Source of the DNA: Azospirillaceae bacterium
GTDB taxonomy: Bacteria; Pseudomonadota; Alphaproteobacteria; Azospirillales; Azospirillaceae
Direction: 5' to 3'
DNA: 64,000 bases
Assembly (NCBI GenBank): GCA_031291675.1
Contig: JARLIO010000034.1
Location: 1-64,000, forward strand
Shown here: positions 56,604 through 64,000 of the stretch, piece after piece
Layout: each line of letters opens with the position of its first letter
Position numbering within the stretch: the first letter of the stretch is position 1
Position numbers and translations under genes: made by a program
Notes under the pieces: model-generated
The model's database searches: none
The model's input: the letters and a program-made list of their open reading frames with translations, nothing else
What the model was told of the DNA's origin: nothing

Positions 56604-57595
56604 GCCGTCCCCCTGACGGCCGCCAATTGCGCGCTCTTCAAGATCAATTTTCCCTTCGACCGTTCGGATCGTGAATTCAGCACCACGGCCGCCAGGATCA
56701 CCGCGCCCGAGATCGCCAGTTGCCAGAACGGCGACACATTGATGATCGGCAGAGCGTTGAAGATGATGACCAGGAACACCGATCCCAGCACACAGCCCAG
56801 CACCGTACCGCGGCCACCCGCCATGCTGACGCCGCCGATGACGCAAGCCGCGACCGTCTGCAGTTCAAAGCCCAGTGCGATCTCGGTATAGGCAACGGCG
56901 TAGCGCGCCACCCAGAGATAGCCGCACAGACCGCTCACCAGGCCGATCAGCGAATAAACCAGCATCTGGTTATGGGTATTGTTGATGCCGACATAGCGGG
57001 CCGCGGTCGGATTGCCGCCCAGCGCATAGAGCTCCCGCCCCTTGCGAACATGATTGAGGAACAGATAGATCGCCGCGACCATCACGGCGGCGATCCAGAC
57101 GATCGCGGTCAAGCCCAGCAGACGCGTCGTCGGAAAGGCGATGAAGGCGCTGCCCATCTGCTGGGCATTGACCCAGGCACCACCGCTGACCTGGAACACC
57201 AGGCCGCGATAGATGCTCATGGTGCCGAGCGTCACCACGATCGGCGGGATCCCGACATAGGCGATCATCACGCCGTTGATGGCCCCGAGCAGCAGGCCGA
57301 GGCCCAGCGCCAGGACGATCGTGGCCGTGACCGCCATTTCCGGGTGATCCTTGGACAGGAGCGCCACAACCATCCCGGTCAGGGCCATGTTGGCCGAAAC
57401 CGACAGGTCGATGCCGCGGGTCAGGATGGCCAGCATCTGGACCAGGGCCATCATCGTCAGAATCGCGCCATCGGTCATGATGGTGTCGATGCTGCCCATG
57501 CTGAGAAAGACCGGTGCCCGAAGGGTGATCAGGCCGACCACCAGGATGATGATCGCGGCGAGCTGATTTTCACGCCGCTGAAGAAGTCTGCGCAT
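56600..57595 (-). CDS. rhaP: Rhamnose ABC transporter permease
   Basis: The 331-residue membrane protein is the second permease of the BPD_transp_2 type: MMALVQMLAILTRGIDLSVS, IPPIVVTLGTMSIYRGLVFQ and the GGVSMAGGRGTVLG loop. The start at 57595 (MRRLLQRRENQLAA) fits the family better than the ATG nine codons upstream; it overlaps the end of rhaT by 26 bases. It forms a heterodimeric channel with the following permease. Confidence 0.92.
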   Translation of the reverse strand: MRRLLQRRENQLAAIIILVVGLITLRAPVFLSMGSIDTIMTDGAILTMMALVQMLAILTRGIDLSVSANMALTGMVVALLSKDHPEMAVTATIVLALGLGLLLGAINGVMIAYVGIPPIVVTLGTMSIYRGLVFQVSGGAWVNAQQMGSAFIAFPTTRLLGLTAIVWIAAVMVAAIYLFLNHVRKGRELYALGGNPTAARYVGINNTHNQMLVYSLIGLVSGLCGYLWVARYAVAYTEIALGFELQTVAACVIGGVSMAGGRGTVLGCVLGSVFLVIIFNALPIINVSPFWQLAISGAVILAAVVLNSRSERSKGKLILKSAQLAAVRGTA

Positions 57596-59126
57596 GAGCG
57601 CCCTCCTGAGATGAACGGGCAAACAGGCCCGTGGCCGCGGCGACGATGGCTTCGGCGCTGAAGGTTGCGCGATCGAAGCTGCGCGCGATCCGCCCCTGAT
57701 GCATGACGATGATCCGATCGGCCATCCCCATCACTTCGGGCAGTTCCGAACTGACCATGATGACGGACAAACCCTGCTTGACCAGATCGCCGATAAAGGC
57801 ATGGACCGCTGATTTCGAGCCGACATCGATCCCCTTGGTCGGCTCATCGAGCACGATGATATCCGGCCGGGTCGCCAGCCATTTGCCGATCACCACCTTT
57901 TGCTGGTTGCCACCCGACAGGTCGCTGACTTTCTGGTCGAGGTTGGCGCATTTGATCGACAGCCGTTCGCGGAACTGTTGGCTCAGCGCCTTTTCCTTGG
58001 CATTGTTGAGAAAGATGCCGGTCGCGAGTGCGCGGATCGACGGCAGGGTCAGGTTGTTGCGGATCGACATCGGCAGGATCACGCCGCTGTGCTGACGATC
58101 CTCCGGAACATAGACGATGCCCTGATCGATCACCGCGCGCGGCGAGCCATGGGCCATCGGCGTGCCGTTGCGCAGGATCGCGCCATGCGTCACCGGCTTC
58201 AGGCCGAACAGCGCTTCCATCAGCTCGGTCCGGCCGGCCCCGACCAGACCGTAGAATCCCAGAACCTCACCCTTGTGCAGGGTGAACGAGATGTCCTCGA
58301 ACTCGCGGTCATTGCCCAGCCCCTGGACCTCCAGCACCGGTCCGCCGATGGTCACCGTGGGCTTTGGGAATAGCTGCCTCACCGAACGGCCAACCATCAG
58401 CCGCACCAGCTCGTCCTCGTTGACGTCAGCGATCCGCCCCTCGCCGACGAAACAACCGTCACGGAACACGGTATAGCGGTCGGCAATCGCAAAGATCTCG
58501 TCAAACTTATGCGAGATGTAGAGGATCGCCTTGCCCGCGGCCTGGAGGCGCCGGATGATCTTGTAGAGTTCCTGAATTTCCTGCTGCGACAGGGCCGCGG
58601 TCGGTTCATCCATGATCACCACCTTGGAATCATGGGACAGCGCCCGGGCGATCTCGACCATGTGCTTTTGCGCCACGCTCAAATTGTTCAGCAGCATGTC
58701 GGCGCGAATGTCGGATTCCAGCTCCAGCAGGATCTGCGCGGCGCGCCGGTTCATGCCGGCCCAATCGAGCAGGCCGCCCCGGCGGTTTTCCAGATGGCCC
58801 ATGAAGATATTCTCGGCGACGCTCAGATCATCGAACATCACCGTTTCCTGATGGACCGCGGTGACACCGTTCTTCCAGGCGTCCTGGGTGCTGTGCAGTG
58901 ACACCGCCTCGCCATTGATCAGGATCGTCCCGGCATCGGGACGGAAAATCCCGGTCATGATCTTGACGGCGGTCGACTTTCCGGCACCATTTTCACCGAC
59001 CAGAGCGACGACCTGTCCGGCGTAAAGATTGAGCGTGACCCCATCCAGCGCCTTGACACCGCCGAAATGCTTCTTGATCCCCTGCAGCGCGAGGACAGGA
59101 TTCTTGTCTTGATCCGCTGTATTCAT
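57570..59126 (-). CDS. rhaT: Rhamnose ABC transporter ATP-binding protein
   Basis: The 518-residue protein is a two-domain sugar ATPase (RbsA/MglA class). The first ATP-binding cassette has VALVGENGAGKSTAVKIMTG, a signature NNLSVAQKHMVEIARALS and Walker B KVVIMDEPTAAL. The second cassette has GFYGLVGAGRTEL (degenerate Walker A), LSGGNQQKVVIGKWLA and IIVLDEPTKGID. It powers the rhamnose importer at the inner membrane. In-frame starts cluster at 59126-59138; ATG 59126 is listed as the most conservative. Confidence 0.93.
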   Translation of the reverse strand: MNTADQDKNPVLALQGIKKHFGGVKALDGVTLNLYAGQVVALVGENGAGKSTAVKIMTGIFRPDAGTILINGEAVSLHSTQDAWKNGVTAVHQETVMFDDLSVAENIFMGHLENRRGGLLDWAGMNRRAAQILLELESDIRADMLLNNLSVAQKHMVEIARALSHDSKVVIMDEPTAALSQQEIQELYKIIRRLQAAGKAILYISHKFDEIFAIADRYTVFRDGCFVGEGRIADVNEDELVRLMVGRSVRQLFPKPTVTIGGPVLEVQGLGNDREFEDISFTLHKGEVLGFYGLVGAGRTELMEALFGLKPVTHGAILRNGTPMAHGSPRAVIDQGIVYVPEDRQHSGVILPMSIRNNLTLPSIRALATGIFLNNAKEKALSQQFRERLSIKCANLDQKVSDLSGGNQQKVVIGKWLATRPDIIVLDEPTKGIDVGSKSAVHAFIGDLVKQGLSVIMVSSELPEVMGMADRIIVMHQGRIARSFDRATFSAEAIVAAATGLFARSSQEGAHAQTSSAA

Positions 59127-59173
59127 GATCATCACCAAGTGTCAATACCGATGAGTGGCGGGAAAGGCGACAA

Positions 59174-59207
59174 GTTGATGGTAAATTAGAGAATATCCAC
59201 CATCAAC
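59174..59207 (-). other. Stem-loop between rhaS and rhaT
   Basis: GTTGATGGT (59174-59182) and ACCATCAAC (59199-59207) are exact complements around a 16-base A/T-rich loop. It follows the stop of the binding-protein gene in the operon. Similar 3' stem-loops protect binding-protein messages from decay and set its higher expression; that function is inferred. Confidence 0.55.
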
Positions 59208-59231
59208 CCGCCGTCACCGATACCCAGCCTC

Positions 59232-60242
59232 TCAGAACATCTTGGCGAATTTGTCAACGTTTGACTTGTCGAACACGTAGGGTTCCGACATCGCCGCTTC
59301 GCCCTTGTCGTCGATCGTGATTTCCTTCATGCGACCGACGGGAACCGTGGTGCCGGCCTTGCCGGTCGCCTTCTTCGTCGCGATTTCATACGCGGCATAG
59401 ACGGCGGTGTAGCCCAGATCGATCGGGTTCCAGATCGCAAAGGTGTCAACCGCACCCGAATGGACATGGCCCGCCATCTCCGACGGCAGCCCGAGCCCGG
59501 TCACGAACACTTTGCCGACCAGATTCTGATCGGTCACCGCCTTGGCCGAAGCCGTGATGCCGACCGTGGTCGGGGCGATGATCGCCTTCAGATCGGGATG
59601 CTTGCGGAACAGGCCGACGGCTTCGCGATAGCTCTTGTCGGACTGATCGTCACCATAGACAACATCGACCAGCTTCAGACCGCTGAATTCCGGAGTCGCC
59701 AGAACCTTCTTCATCTCCTTGATCCAGATGTTCTGGTTGGTGGCCTGGGCCGTCGCGCTCAGAATCGCGATTTCGCCGGTGCCACCCAGCGTCTTGCTGG
59801 CCATTTCAATCTGCTTGCGGCCGATCAGGTCCGCCTTGGACGGATTGATCTGGAACAGCCGGCCGGCCGGGGCGATGCCGGCGTCGAACGACAGCACGGT
59901 AATGCCGCGGCTCATCGCCTTTTTGGTGATCGGCACCAGGGCGTCGGGATCGTTGGCCGACACCACAATGGCGTTCACATTCTGGGCGATCAGCGAATTG
60001 ATGATATCGATCTGGCCTTCAGCCGTCGGCGTCGTCGGCCCGGTATAGATCAAATCGACATTACCCAATTCCTTGGCCGCTTCCTGGCCGCCGTCATGCG
60101 CGGCATCGAAGAAGCCGTTGCCAAGGTTCTTGACGACCATGGCGATCCGAACATTGTCGGCCGATGCGGTCCCCGCGATCAACGCGGTTGCGGCGACGAC
60201 CGATGCGAAAAGCATTGAGGAAAAGCCGTACTTCTTGGACAT
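59232..60242 (-). CDS. rhaS: Rhamnose ABC transporter substrate-binding protein
   Basis: The 336-residue periplasmic protein has a signal peptide (MSKKYGFSSMLFASVVAATA...IAGTASA) and a type I sugar-binding fold: VVKNLGNGFFDAAHDGGQEA, IVVSANDPDALVPITKKA, and the C-terminal GLGLPSEMAGHVHSGAVDTF. It captures L-rhamnose for the ABC importer. ATG 60242 is preceded by AAGGAGG at six bases, the strongest ribosome-binding site in the operon. It lies between two stem-loops. The name here is the binding protein and not the AraC-type regulator of E. coli with the same symbol. Confidence 0.94.
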   Translation of the reverse strand: MSKKYGFSSMLFASVVAATALIAGTASADNVRIAMVVKNLGNGFFDAAHDGGQEAAKELGNVDLIYTGPTTPTAEGQIDIINSLIAQNVNAIVVSANDPDALVPITKKAMSRGITVLSFDAGIAPAGRLFQINPSKADLIGRKQIEMASKTLGGTGEIAILSATAQATNQNIWIKEMKKVLATPEFSGLKLVDVVYGDDQSDKSYREAVGLFRKHPDLKAIIAPTTVGITASAKAVTDQNLVGKVFVTGLGLPSEMAGHVHSGAVDTFAIWNPIDLGYTAVYAAYEIATKKATGKAGTTVPVGRMKEITIDDKGEAAMSEPYVFDKSNVDKFAKMF

Positions 60243-60267
60243 GGACAACCTCCTTCTGATGTTATCG

Positions 60268-60303
60268 GGAGCTTTTCGTCGTTCTTAAAAGCTCCGGTTT
60301 TTT
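60268..60303 (+). terminator. Stem-loop upstream of rhaS with a U-tract on the plus strand
   Basis: GGAGCTTTT (60268-60276) pairs exactly with AAAAGCTCC (60287-60295) over a 10-base loop. On the plus strand it is followed by GG then TTTTTT (60298-60303), a textbook terminator for transcripts moving rightward, antisense to the operon. On the minus strand the same hairpin lies directly before the rhaS ribosome-binding site. Confidence 0.6.
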
Positions 60304-60372
60304 ATTGTTCTTCGACTCAACCGACGGGATCGCGGCGCAAACACGTGACCAGGATCGAAAGGTCCGCTTCCC

Positions 60373-60711
60373 TCAGCTCAGGTGGAACACCGCCGTCAGA
60401 TCTTCGGAAATCGGGCTGTTGTCGGGATGGCTCGGCATGATGTCACGCATGAAAGCCCACCACCGCTGACAGACCGGCGTTCGGGCGATCGCGTTCCAGC
60501 GTTCCTCCGACTCGATTTCGACATAGCCGAACAGCAGATTGCGCCGGCTATCGAGGAAAATGGAATAGGACCTAACGCCATGCTCTTTCAGCGTGTCGCG
60601 CAGCTCAGGCCACAGCGCATCATGGCGCCGGCGGTATTCGTCGTGGGCGCCCGGGTCGACCGACATCAGGAACGCCTTCCTGATCAAGGGGGGGCTCGTC
60701 AGGGATGGCAT
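60373..60711 (-). CDS. rhaM: L-rhamnose mutarotase
   Basis: The 112-residue protein interconverts alpha- and beta-L-rhamnose, speeding use of the sugar after import. It has the family pattern [40 protein letters not shown] and [17 protein letters not shown] with the conserved His, Tyr and tryptophan pair. The start at 60711 was chosen since the IRKAF strand is otherwise lost; the ATG inside it (at 60666) would truncate the fold. It lies seven bases from rhaD. Confidence 0.95.
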   Translation of the reverse strand: MPSLTSPPLIRKAFLMSVDPGAHDEYRRRHDALWPELRDTLKEHGVRSYSIFLDSRRNLLFGYVEIESEERWNAIARTPVCQRWWAFMRDIMPSHPDNSPISEDLTAVFHLS

Positions 60712-60718
60712 CGCGGGG

Positions 60719-61561
60719 TCACCCGAACCATTTTTCGACGGCCAGGGCCTCGGGCATCGGCGTGACGCCGAACCGCCGGGCCAGATCGATCAGGTTCTGC
60801 GTCGTGATGGTCTGGCGCGGCCCGCCCATCGACAGGACCTTGACCAGAACCTCGGACGATTTTTCGACGGTGTCGATCAACCCGAAAGCCTCGTCCAGGG
60901 TTGCACCGGTGCCGAACACGCCGTGGAATGGCCACAGGACCAGCGGATGACGTTTCATCATGTCCGCGGTCTGTTCGCCGATGCCATCGGTGCCGGGGAC
61001 CATCCAGTTCAGCACGCCGATCCCGTCAGGGAACACCACCAGGCACTCTGTGCTCATCTCCCACAGGGCGCGGGTGAACACCGGGCCGGACAGCGCCAGA
61101 ACATAGCTCAGTGACATGAAGTTGGTGGCGTGACAGTGCATGATCACGCGCGCCCGTCCTGCGGTGACGCCCTGGCGCGCGATGTGCGATTTGAAATGGG
61201 CCGGCAACTCGGAGGTCGGGCCGCCGCCATCGCGAAAACCCCACAAGACCGAGATCCCCTTGCCGTCCGGCGCCACCTGGATCAAGCCGAGATTGGTTTC
61301 CGGATCGAGTTGGACATTGCGGAAATATTTCCCGGTCCCGGTCACCAGAAAATATTGCCGGGCCAGGGCGGGCAGCGGCTCGGTCAAGGGCAGATATCGC
61401 GGCGCCTCCGGGAAGGTCGAGACATAGGGTTCGACGTCCTCGTCGAGCACGCGCAGGCTGACATTGCCGCCATTGCGTTCGTCCCAGCCTTTGGCCCACA
61501 TGTCCGTCGTGGCCTTGATCATCCCGGCGACGAACCAGGACTCATTCACTTGTTTTGTCAT
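60719..61561 (-). CDS. rhaD: Rhamnulose-1-phosphate aldolase
   Basis: The 280-residue zinc-dependent class II aldolase splits L-rhamnulose-1-phosphate into dihydroxyacetone phosphate and L-lactaldehyde. It begins [32 protein letters not shown] holds the phosphate loop and [19 protein letters not shown] the zinc histidines. It is similar in length to E. coli RhaD and unlike the fused alcohol dehydrogenase/aldolase used by rhizobia. It is five bases from the isomerase gene. Confidence 0.95.
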   Translation of the reverse strand: MTKQVNESWFVAGMIKATTDMWAKGWDERNGGNVSLRVLDEDVEPYVSTFPEAPRYLPLTEPLPALARQYFLVTGTGKYFRNVQLDPETNLGLIQVAPDGKGISVLWGFRDGGGPTSELPAHFKSHIARQGVTAGRARVIMHCHATNFMSLSYVLALSGPVFTRALWEMSTECLVVFPDGIGVLNWMVPGTDGIGEQTADMMKRHPLVLWPFHGVFGTGATLDEAFGLIDTVEKSSEVLVKVLSMGGPRQTITTQNLIDLARRFGVTPMPEALAVEKWFG

Positions 61562-61566
61562 GATTT

Positions 61567-62823
61567 TTATCCGCGATTGCTCAGGACGTCTTTTTCATAG
61601 GCCTTGACCCTGTCGAGCCAGGCGCTGCCGACGGGAACCTCTTTGCGCTCGCAATAGGCATCCCAGACCGCGGCCCAGGGCGCCGACTTGTGCTCTTCCA
61701 TGAAAACGAGGCGGGAGGAGAAATCACCGGCCAGTTCCGCGTCACGCAGCCGCGATGGTTCCAGCAGGGCGCGCAACAAAGCCTTGCGCATATTGCGTGT
61801 GCCGATCACCCAGGCCGCCACCCGGTTGATGCTGGCGTCGAAATAGTCGAGACCGATATTGACGCGGGCCAGCACACCACCGCGGACCAGCTCGTTGGCG
61901 ATTGCCTGGGTTTCATCATCGAGCACGACAATATGGTCGCTGTCCCAGCGGACCGGGCGCGATACATGCAGCAGCACCTCGTCGACGAAGCACAGCGCCG
62001 CCGACAGCTTGTCGGACACCACCTCGGTCGGATGGAAATGGCCAGCGTCCAGGCACAGCATCACATTGCGACTGGTGGCATAGGCCAGATAGAACTCGTT
62101 GGAACCAACGGTGTAGCTTTCCGCACCGATGCCAAACAGCTTGCCCTCGACCGCGTCCTTGTGGAATTCCCGCGACAGCGGCTCGGCAAGAATATCGTCG
62201 AGAGCATGCAGCAGGCGCTGGCGTGGCCCAAACCGGTCGACCGGGACGTCCTTCGAGCCGTCCGGCACCCAGATATTCATCACCGAGGGTGTGCCCAGCG
62301 CCTTGCCGAAGGAAGCGCTGATGCGGCGGCAGGCCTTGCAATGGTCGATCCAGAACTGGCGGATCGCCGGATCGGGATGGCTCAGCGTCAGGTTGTTTTC
62401 GGCCAGCGGATGGGAAAAACAGCTCGGATTGAAATCCAACCCCACCCCCTGTGCGCGGGCCCAATCAACCCAGCCGGCGAAATGCTCGGGCAGGATCGCG
62501 TCGCGATCGACCTTGTGGGAGCTTTCCAGATAGATGGCATGCAGATTGAGGCGCTTGGCCCCGGGAATCTGCGCCATTGCCAGGTCGAGATCGGCGCGCA
62601 GCTCCGCGGCGGTGCGGGCCCGCCCCGGATAGTTTCCCGTGGTCTGGATGCCGCCGGACAGGGCCCGCGATGAATCCTCGAAACCCCGGACATCGTCGCC
62701 TTGCCAGCAATGCATCGAGATCGGGATGCGGTCGAGCTGCGCCATCACAGCCTCGGTATCGACCCCCAGCTCCCCGAAGCTTTCGCGGGCCAAGGAATAG
62801 GCGGCTTGGACGGATACGGTCAT
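61567..62823 (-). CDS. rhaA: L-rhamnose isomerase
   Basis: The 418-residue metal-dependent isomerase converts L-rhamnose to L-rhamnulose. It is colinear with the enterobacterial Rha[111 protein letters not shown] and the C-terminal VRAYEKD-like [13 protein letters not shown]. Metal ligands are in the CLDAGHFHP and related segments. ATG 62823 overlaps the rhaB stop (ATGA). Confidence 0.97.
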   Translation of the reverse strand: MTVSVQAAYSLARESFGELGVDTEAVMAQLDRIPISMHCWQGDDVRGFEDSSRALSGGIQTTGNYPGRARTAAELRADLDLAMAQIPGAKRLNLHAIYLESSHKVDRDAILPEHFAGWVDWARAQGVGLDFNPSCFSHPLAENNLTLSHPDPAIRQFWIDHCKACRRISASFGKALGTPSVMNIWVPDGSKDVPVDRFGPRQRLLHALDDILAEPLSREFHKDAVEGKLFGIGAESYTVGSNEFYLAYATSRNVMLCLDAGHFHPTEVVSDKLSAALCFVDEVLLHVSRPVRWDSDHIVVLDDETQAIANELVRGGVLARVNIGLDYFDASINRVAAWVIGTRNMRKALLRALLEPSRLRDAELAGDFSSRLVFMEEHKSAPWAAVWDAYCERKEVPVGSAWLDRVKAYEKDVLSNRG

Positions 62824-64000
62824 GACGCTGTGTTCTCCTGAAAGCGCGAACGCGTAAGGGTTTGGAAACGCTGCCACACGGCATCGGGAACCGGATGACC
62901 GGGCTGGTAATGGGCGATCGGGAACGAGCGGCGCACCACCGCCCGCGCCGCCTCGAGGTCGGGCAGCACGCCCAGCGCGATCAACTGGACGCAGGCATTG
63001 CCGATGGCCGAGGTCTCGACCGGCCCGGCGCTGACCGGCACCTGGCAGGCATCGGCGCAAAGCTGGTTGAGCAGCCGGTTCTGGCTGCCGCCGCCGATGA
63101 TGCGGATCCGCGACAGGGACCGGCCGCGCAGCGCCTCGAGCTGCTCCCTGGTCTGGCGATAGGACAGGGCCAGACTGTCGAAGACGCAACGCGCCAGGCT
63201 GCCACTGTCGTCGGGCACCGACTGTCCGGTTTCGGCGCAGAAACGCTGCACCGCCACGGTCATCGACGGCGGATTGAGGAAGCGGGGATCGTCGGGATCA
63301 ACCAGGCTGCGCCACGGGGCCGCCGCCTGGGCCGCCGCGACCAGGTCCGCATGGCTGGGAATGGGGGCCGCACACTCGGCGCGGATCCGCTGCAGCAGCC
63401 ACAGCCCCATGATATTCTTCAGCACGCGGTAACGCCGCCCATAGCCGCCTTCGTTGGTGAATCCCAGGCGATGGGCGGCCGCCGACACCAGGGGCAGGGC
63501 GCTCTCCACCCCCATCAACGACCAGGTGCCGGAGCTGATATAGGCCTCGTCCGACCCTTCCAGCGGCGCGCCGGCCACCGCCGATGCGGTGTCGTGGCTG
63601 GCGACCGCAATCACGGGCACCGGGCGATCGGAACCGGGCGTGCCACAGCCCTTCAGGGTCCCGAGACGGGTTCCGGGCTCGACCAGCGGGGGCATCAGTG
63701 CCGGGTCAACGCCGGCCACAGCCAGCAGGTCGGCATCCCAACCCTGGGATGGCAGGTTGAACAGCTGGGTCGTGGTGGCGTTGGTATATTCGCCGGCGAT
63801 GGCACCACACAGCCGGAAATTGAGATAATCCGGCACCATCAGCAGATGCCGGGCTTGTTTCAGCCAATCAGGGTGTTGCCGCGCCGTCGCCGCCAGTTGG
63901 TAGAGCGTATTGAACGGCAGAAACTGGATACCGGTGCGGCGATAGATCTCCGCGGCCGGGATCCGGCTACAAACCTGGTCCATGATCCCATCGGTGCGAT
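62820..64000 (-). CDS. rhaB: Rhamnulokinase, 5' end beyond the window
   Basis: The visible part is about 393 codons of a FGGY sugar kinase that phosphorylates L-rhamnulose. It reads from the edge through ...[55 protein letters not shown] (catalytic aspartate), [33 protein letters not shown] and [14 protein letters not shown]. About 80-90 N-terminal residues, including the first nucleotide-binding loop, are off the right end. It is the first visible gene of the minus-strand operon; its promoter and any regulator lie outside. Confidence 0.95.
   Translation of the reverse strand, partial: RTDGIMDQVCSRIPAAEIYRRTGIQFLPFNTLYQLAATARQHPDWLKQARHLLMVPDYLNFRLCGAIAGEYTNATTTQLFNLPSQGWDADLLAVAGVDPALMPPLVEPGTRLGTLKGCGTPGSDRPVPVIAVASHDTASAVAGAPLEGSDEAYISSGTWSLMGVESALPLVSAAAHRLGFTNEGGYGRRYRVLKNIMGLWLLQRIRAECAAPIPSHADLVAAAQAAAPWRSLVDPDDPRFLNPPSMTVAVQRFCAETGQSVPDDSGSLARCVFDSLALSYRQTREQLEALRGRSLSRIRIIGGGSQNRLLNQLCADACQVPVSAGPVETSAIGNACVQLIALGVLPDLEAARAVVRRSFPIAHYQPGHPVPDAVWQRFQTLTRSRFQENTAS

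Overview
The window is GC-rich DNA (well over 60% by eye) that reads as an alphaproteobacterial chromosome, probably Rhodospirillales-like. Pointers are the alphaproteobacterial form of ribosomal protein L36, an isocitrate lyase gene divergent from a ScfR/RamB-type regulator, the lipid A genes lpxK and waaA, and three-gene glycolate oxidase. This placement is an inference from gene content, not a database match.

Layout. 1-440: decayed VapC toxin fragment. 441-3531: chromate transporter, an isolated hypE, a lipoprotein. 3571-8782 (minus): SWIM/SNF2 ATPase, an endonuclease/exonuclease/phosphatase protein and a DJ-1/PfpI paralogue lacking its catalytic cysteine. 9379-12364: isocitrate lyase and its divergent regulator, with two face-to-face promoters, a tandem-repeat operator candidate and a good terminator. 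12297-16105: LysR regulator, a small leader-polarised type I-E CRISPR array without cas genes, an MFS exporter, a SnoaL-fold protein and an AraC pseudogene. 16087-24264: mannose-6-phosphate isomerase, a lipid kinase, then an envelope run (LpxH-like phosphatase, glycosyltransferase, WaaA, LpxK, LpxL-like acyltransferase). 24395-27241: two membrane glycosyltransferases. 27556-31034: small membrane protein, orphan sugar-binding protein, two zinc metallopeptidases, pterin dehydratase. 31237-35037: carB and greA. 35351-43492: D-lactate dehydrogenase-like oxidase, GntR regulator and a glcD-glcE-glcF-hemerythrin operon with a palindrome at its probable start site. 43709-49986: rpmJ, a TPR-glycosyltransferase, a methyltransferase, hisN, a pentapeptide-repeat protein.

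The most unusual segment is 50484-54040: a 64-residue peptide gene, a cyanophycin-synthetase-like ATP-grasp enzyme, an HPr-kinase-like P-loop kinase and a nucleotidyltransferase, all on the plus strand in close succession. It resembles peptide- or small-molecule-modification clusters but lacks the defining enzymes of lasso peptides and other families I know. A group II intron maturase remnant lies directly after it.

The right end (54355-64000, minus strand) is an L-rhamnose operon in the order rhaB-rhaA-rhaD-rhaM-rhaS-rhaT-rhaP-rhaQ-fucO: import by an ABC transporter, mutarotation, isomerisation, phosphorylation, aldol cleavage and reduction of lactaldehyde. rhaB runs off the window edge. With the glycolate and lactate oxidases and the glyoxylate-shunt enzyme, the window describes a metabolically flexible heterotroph that handles C2 and C3 acids.
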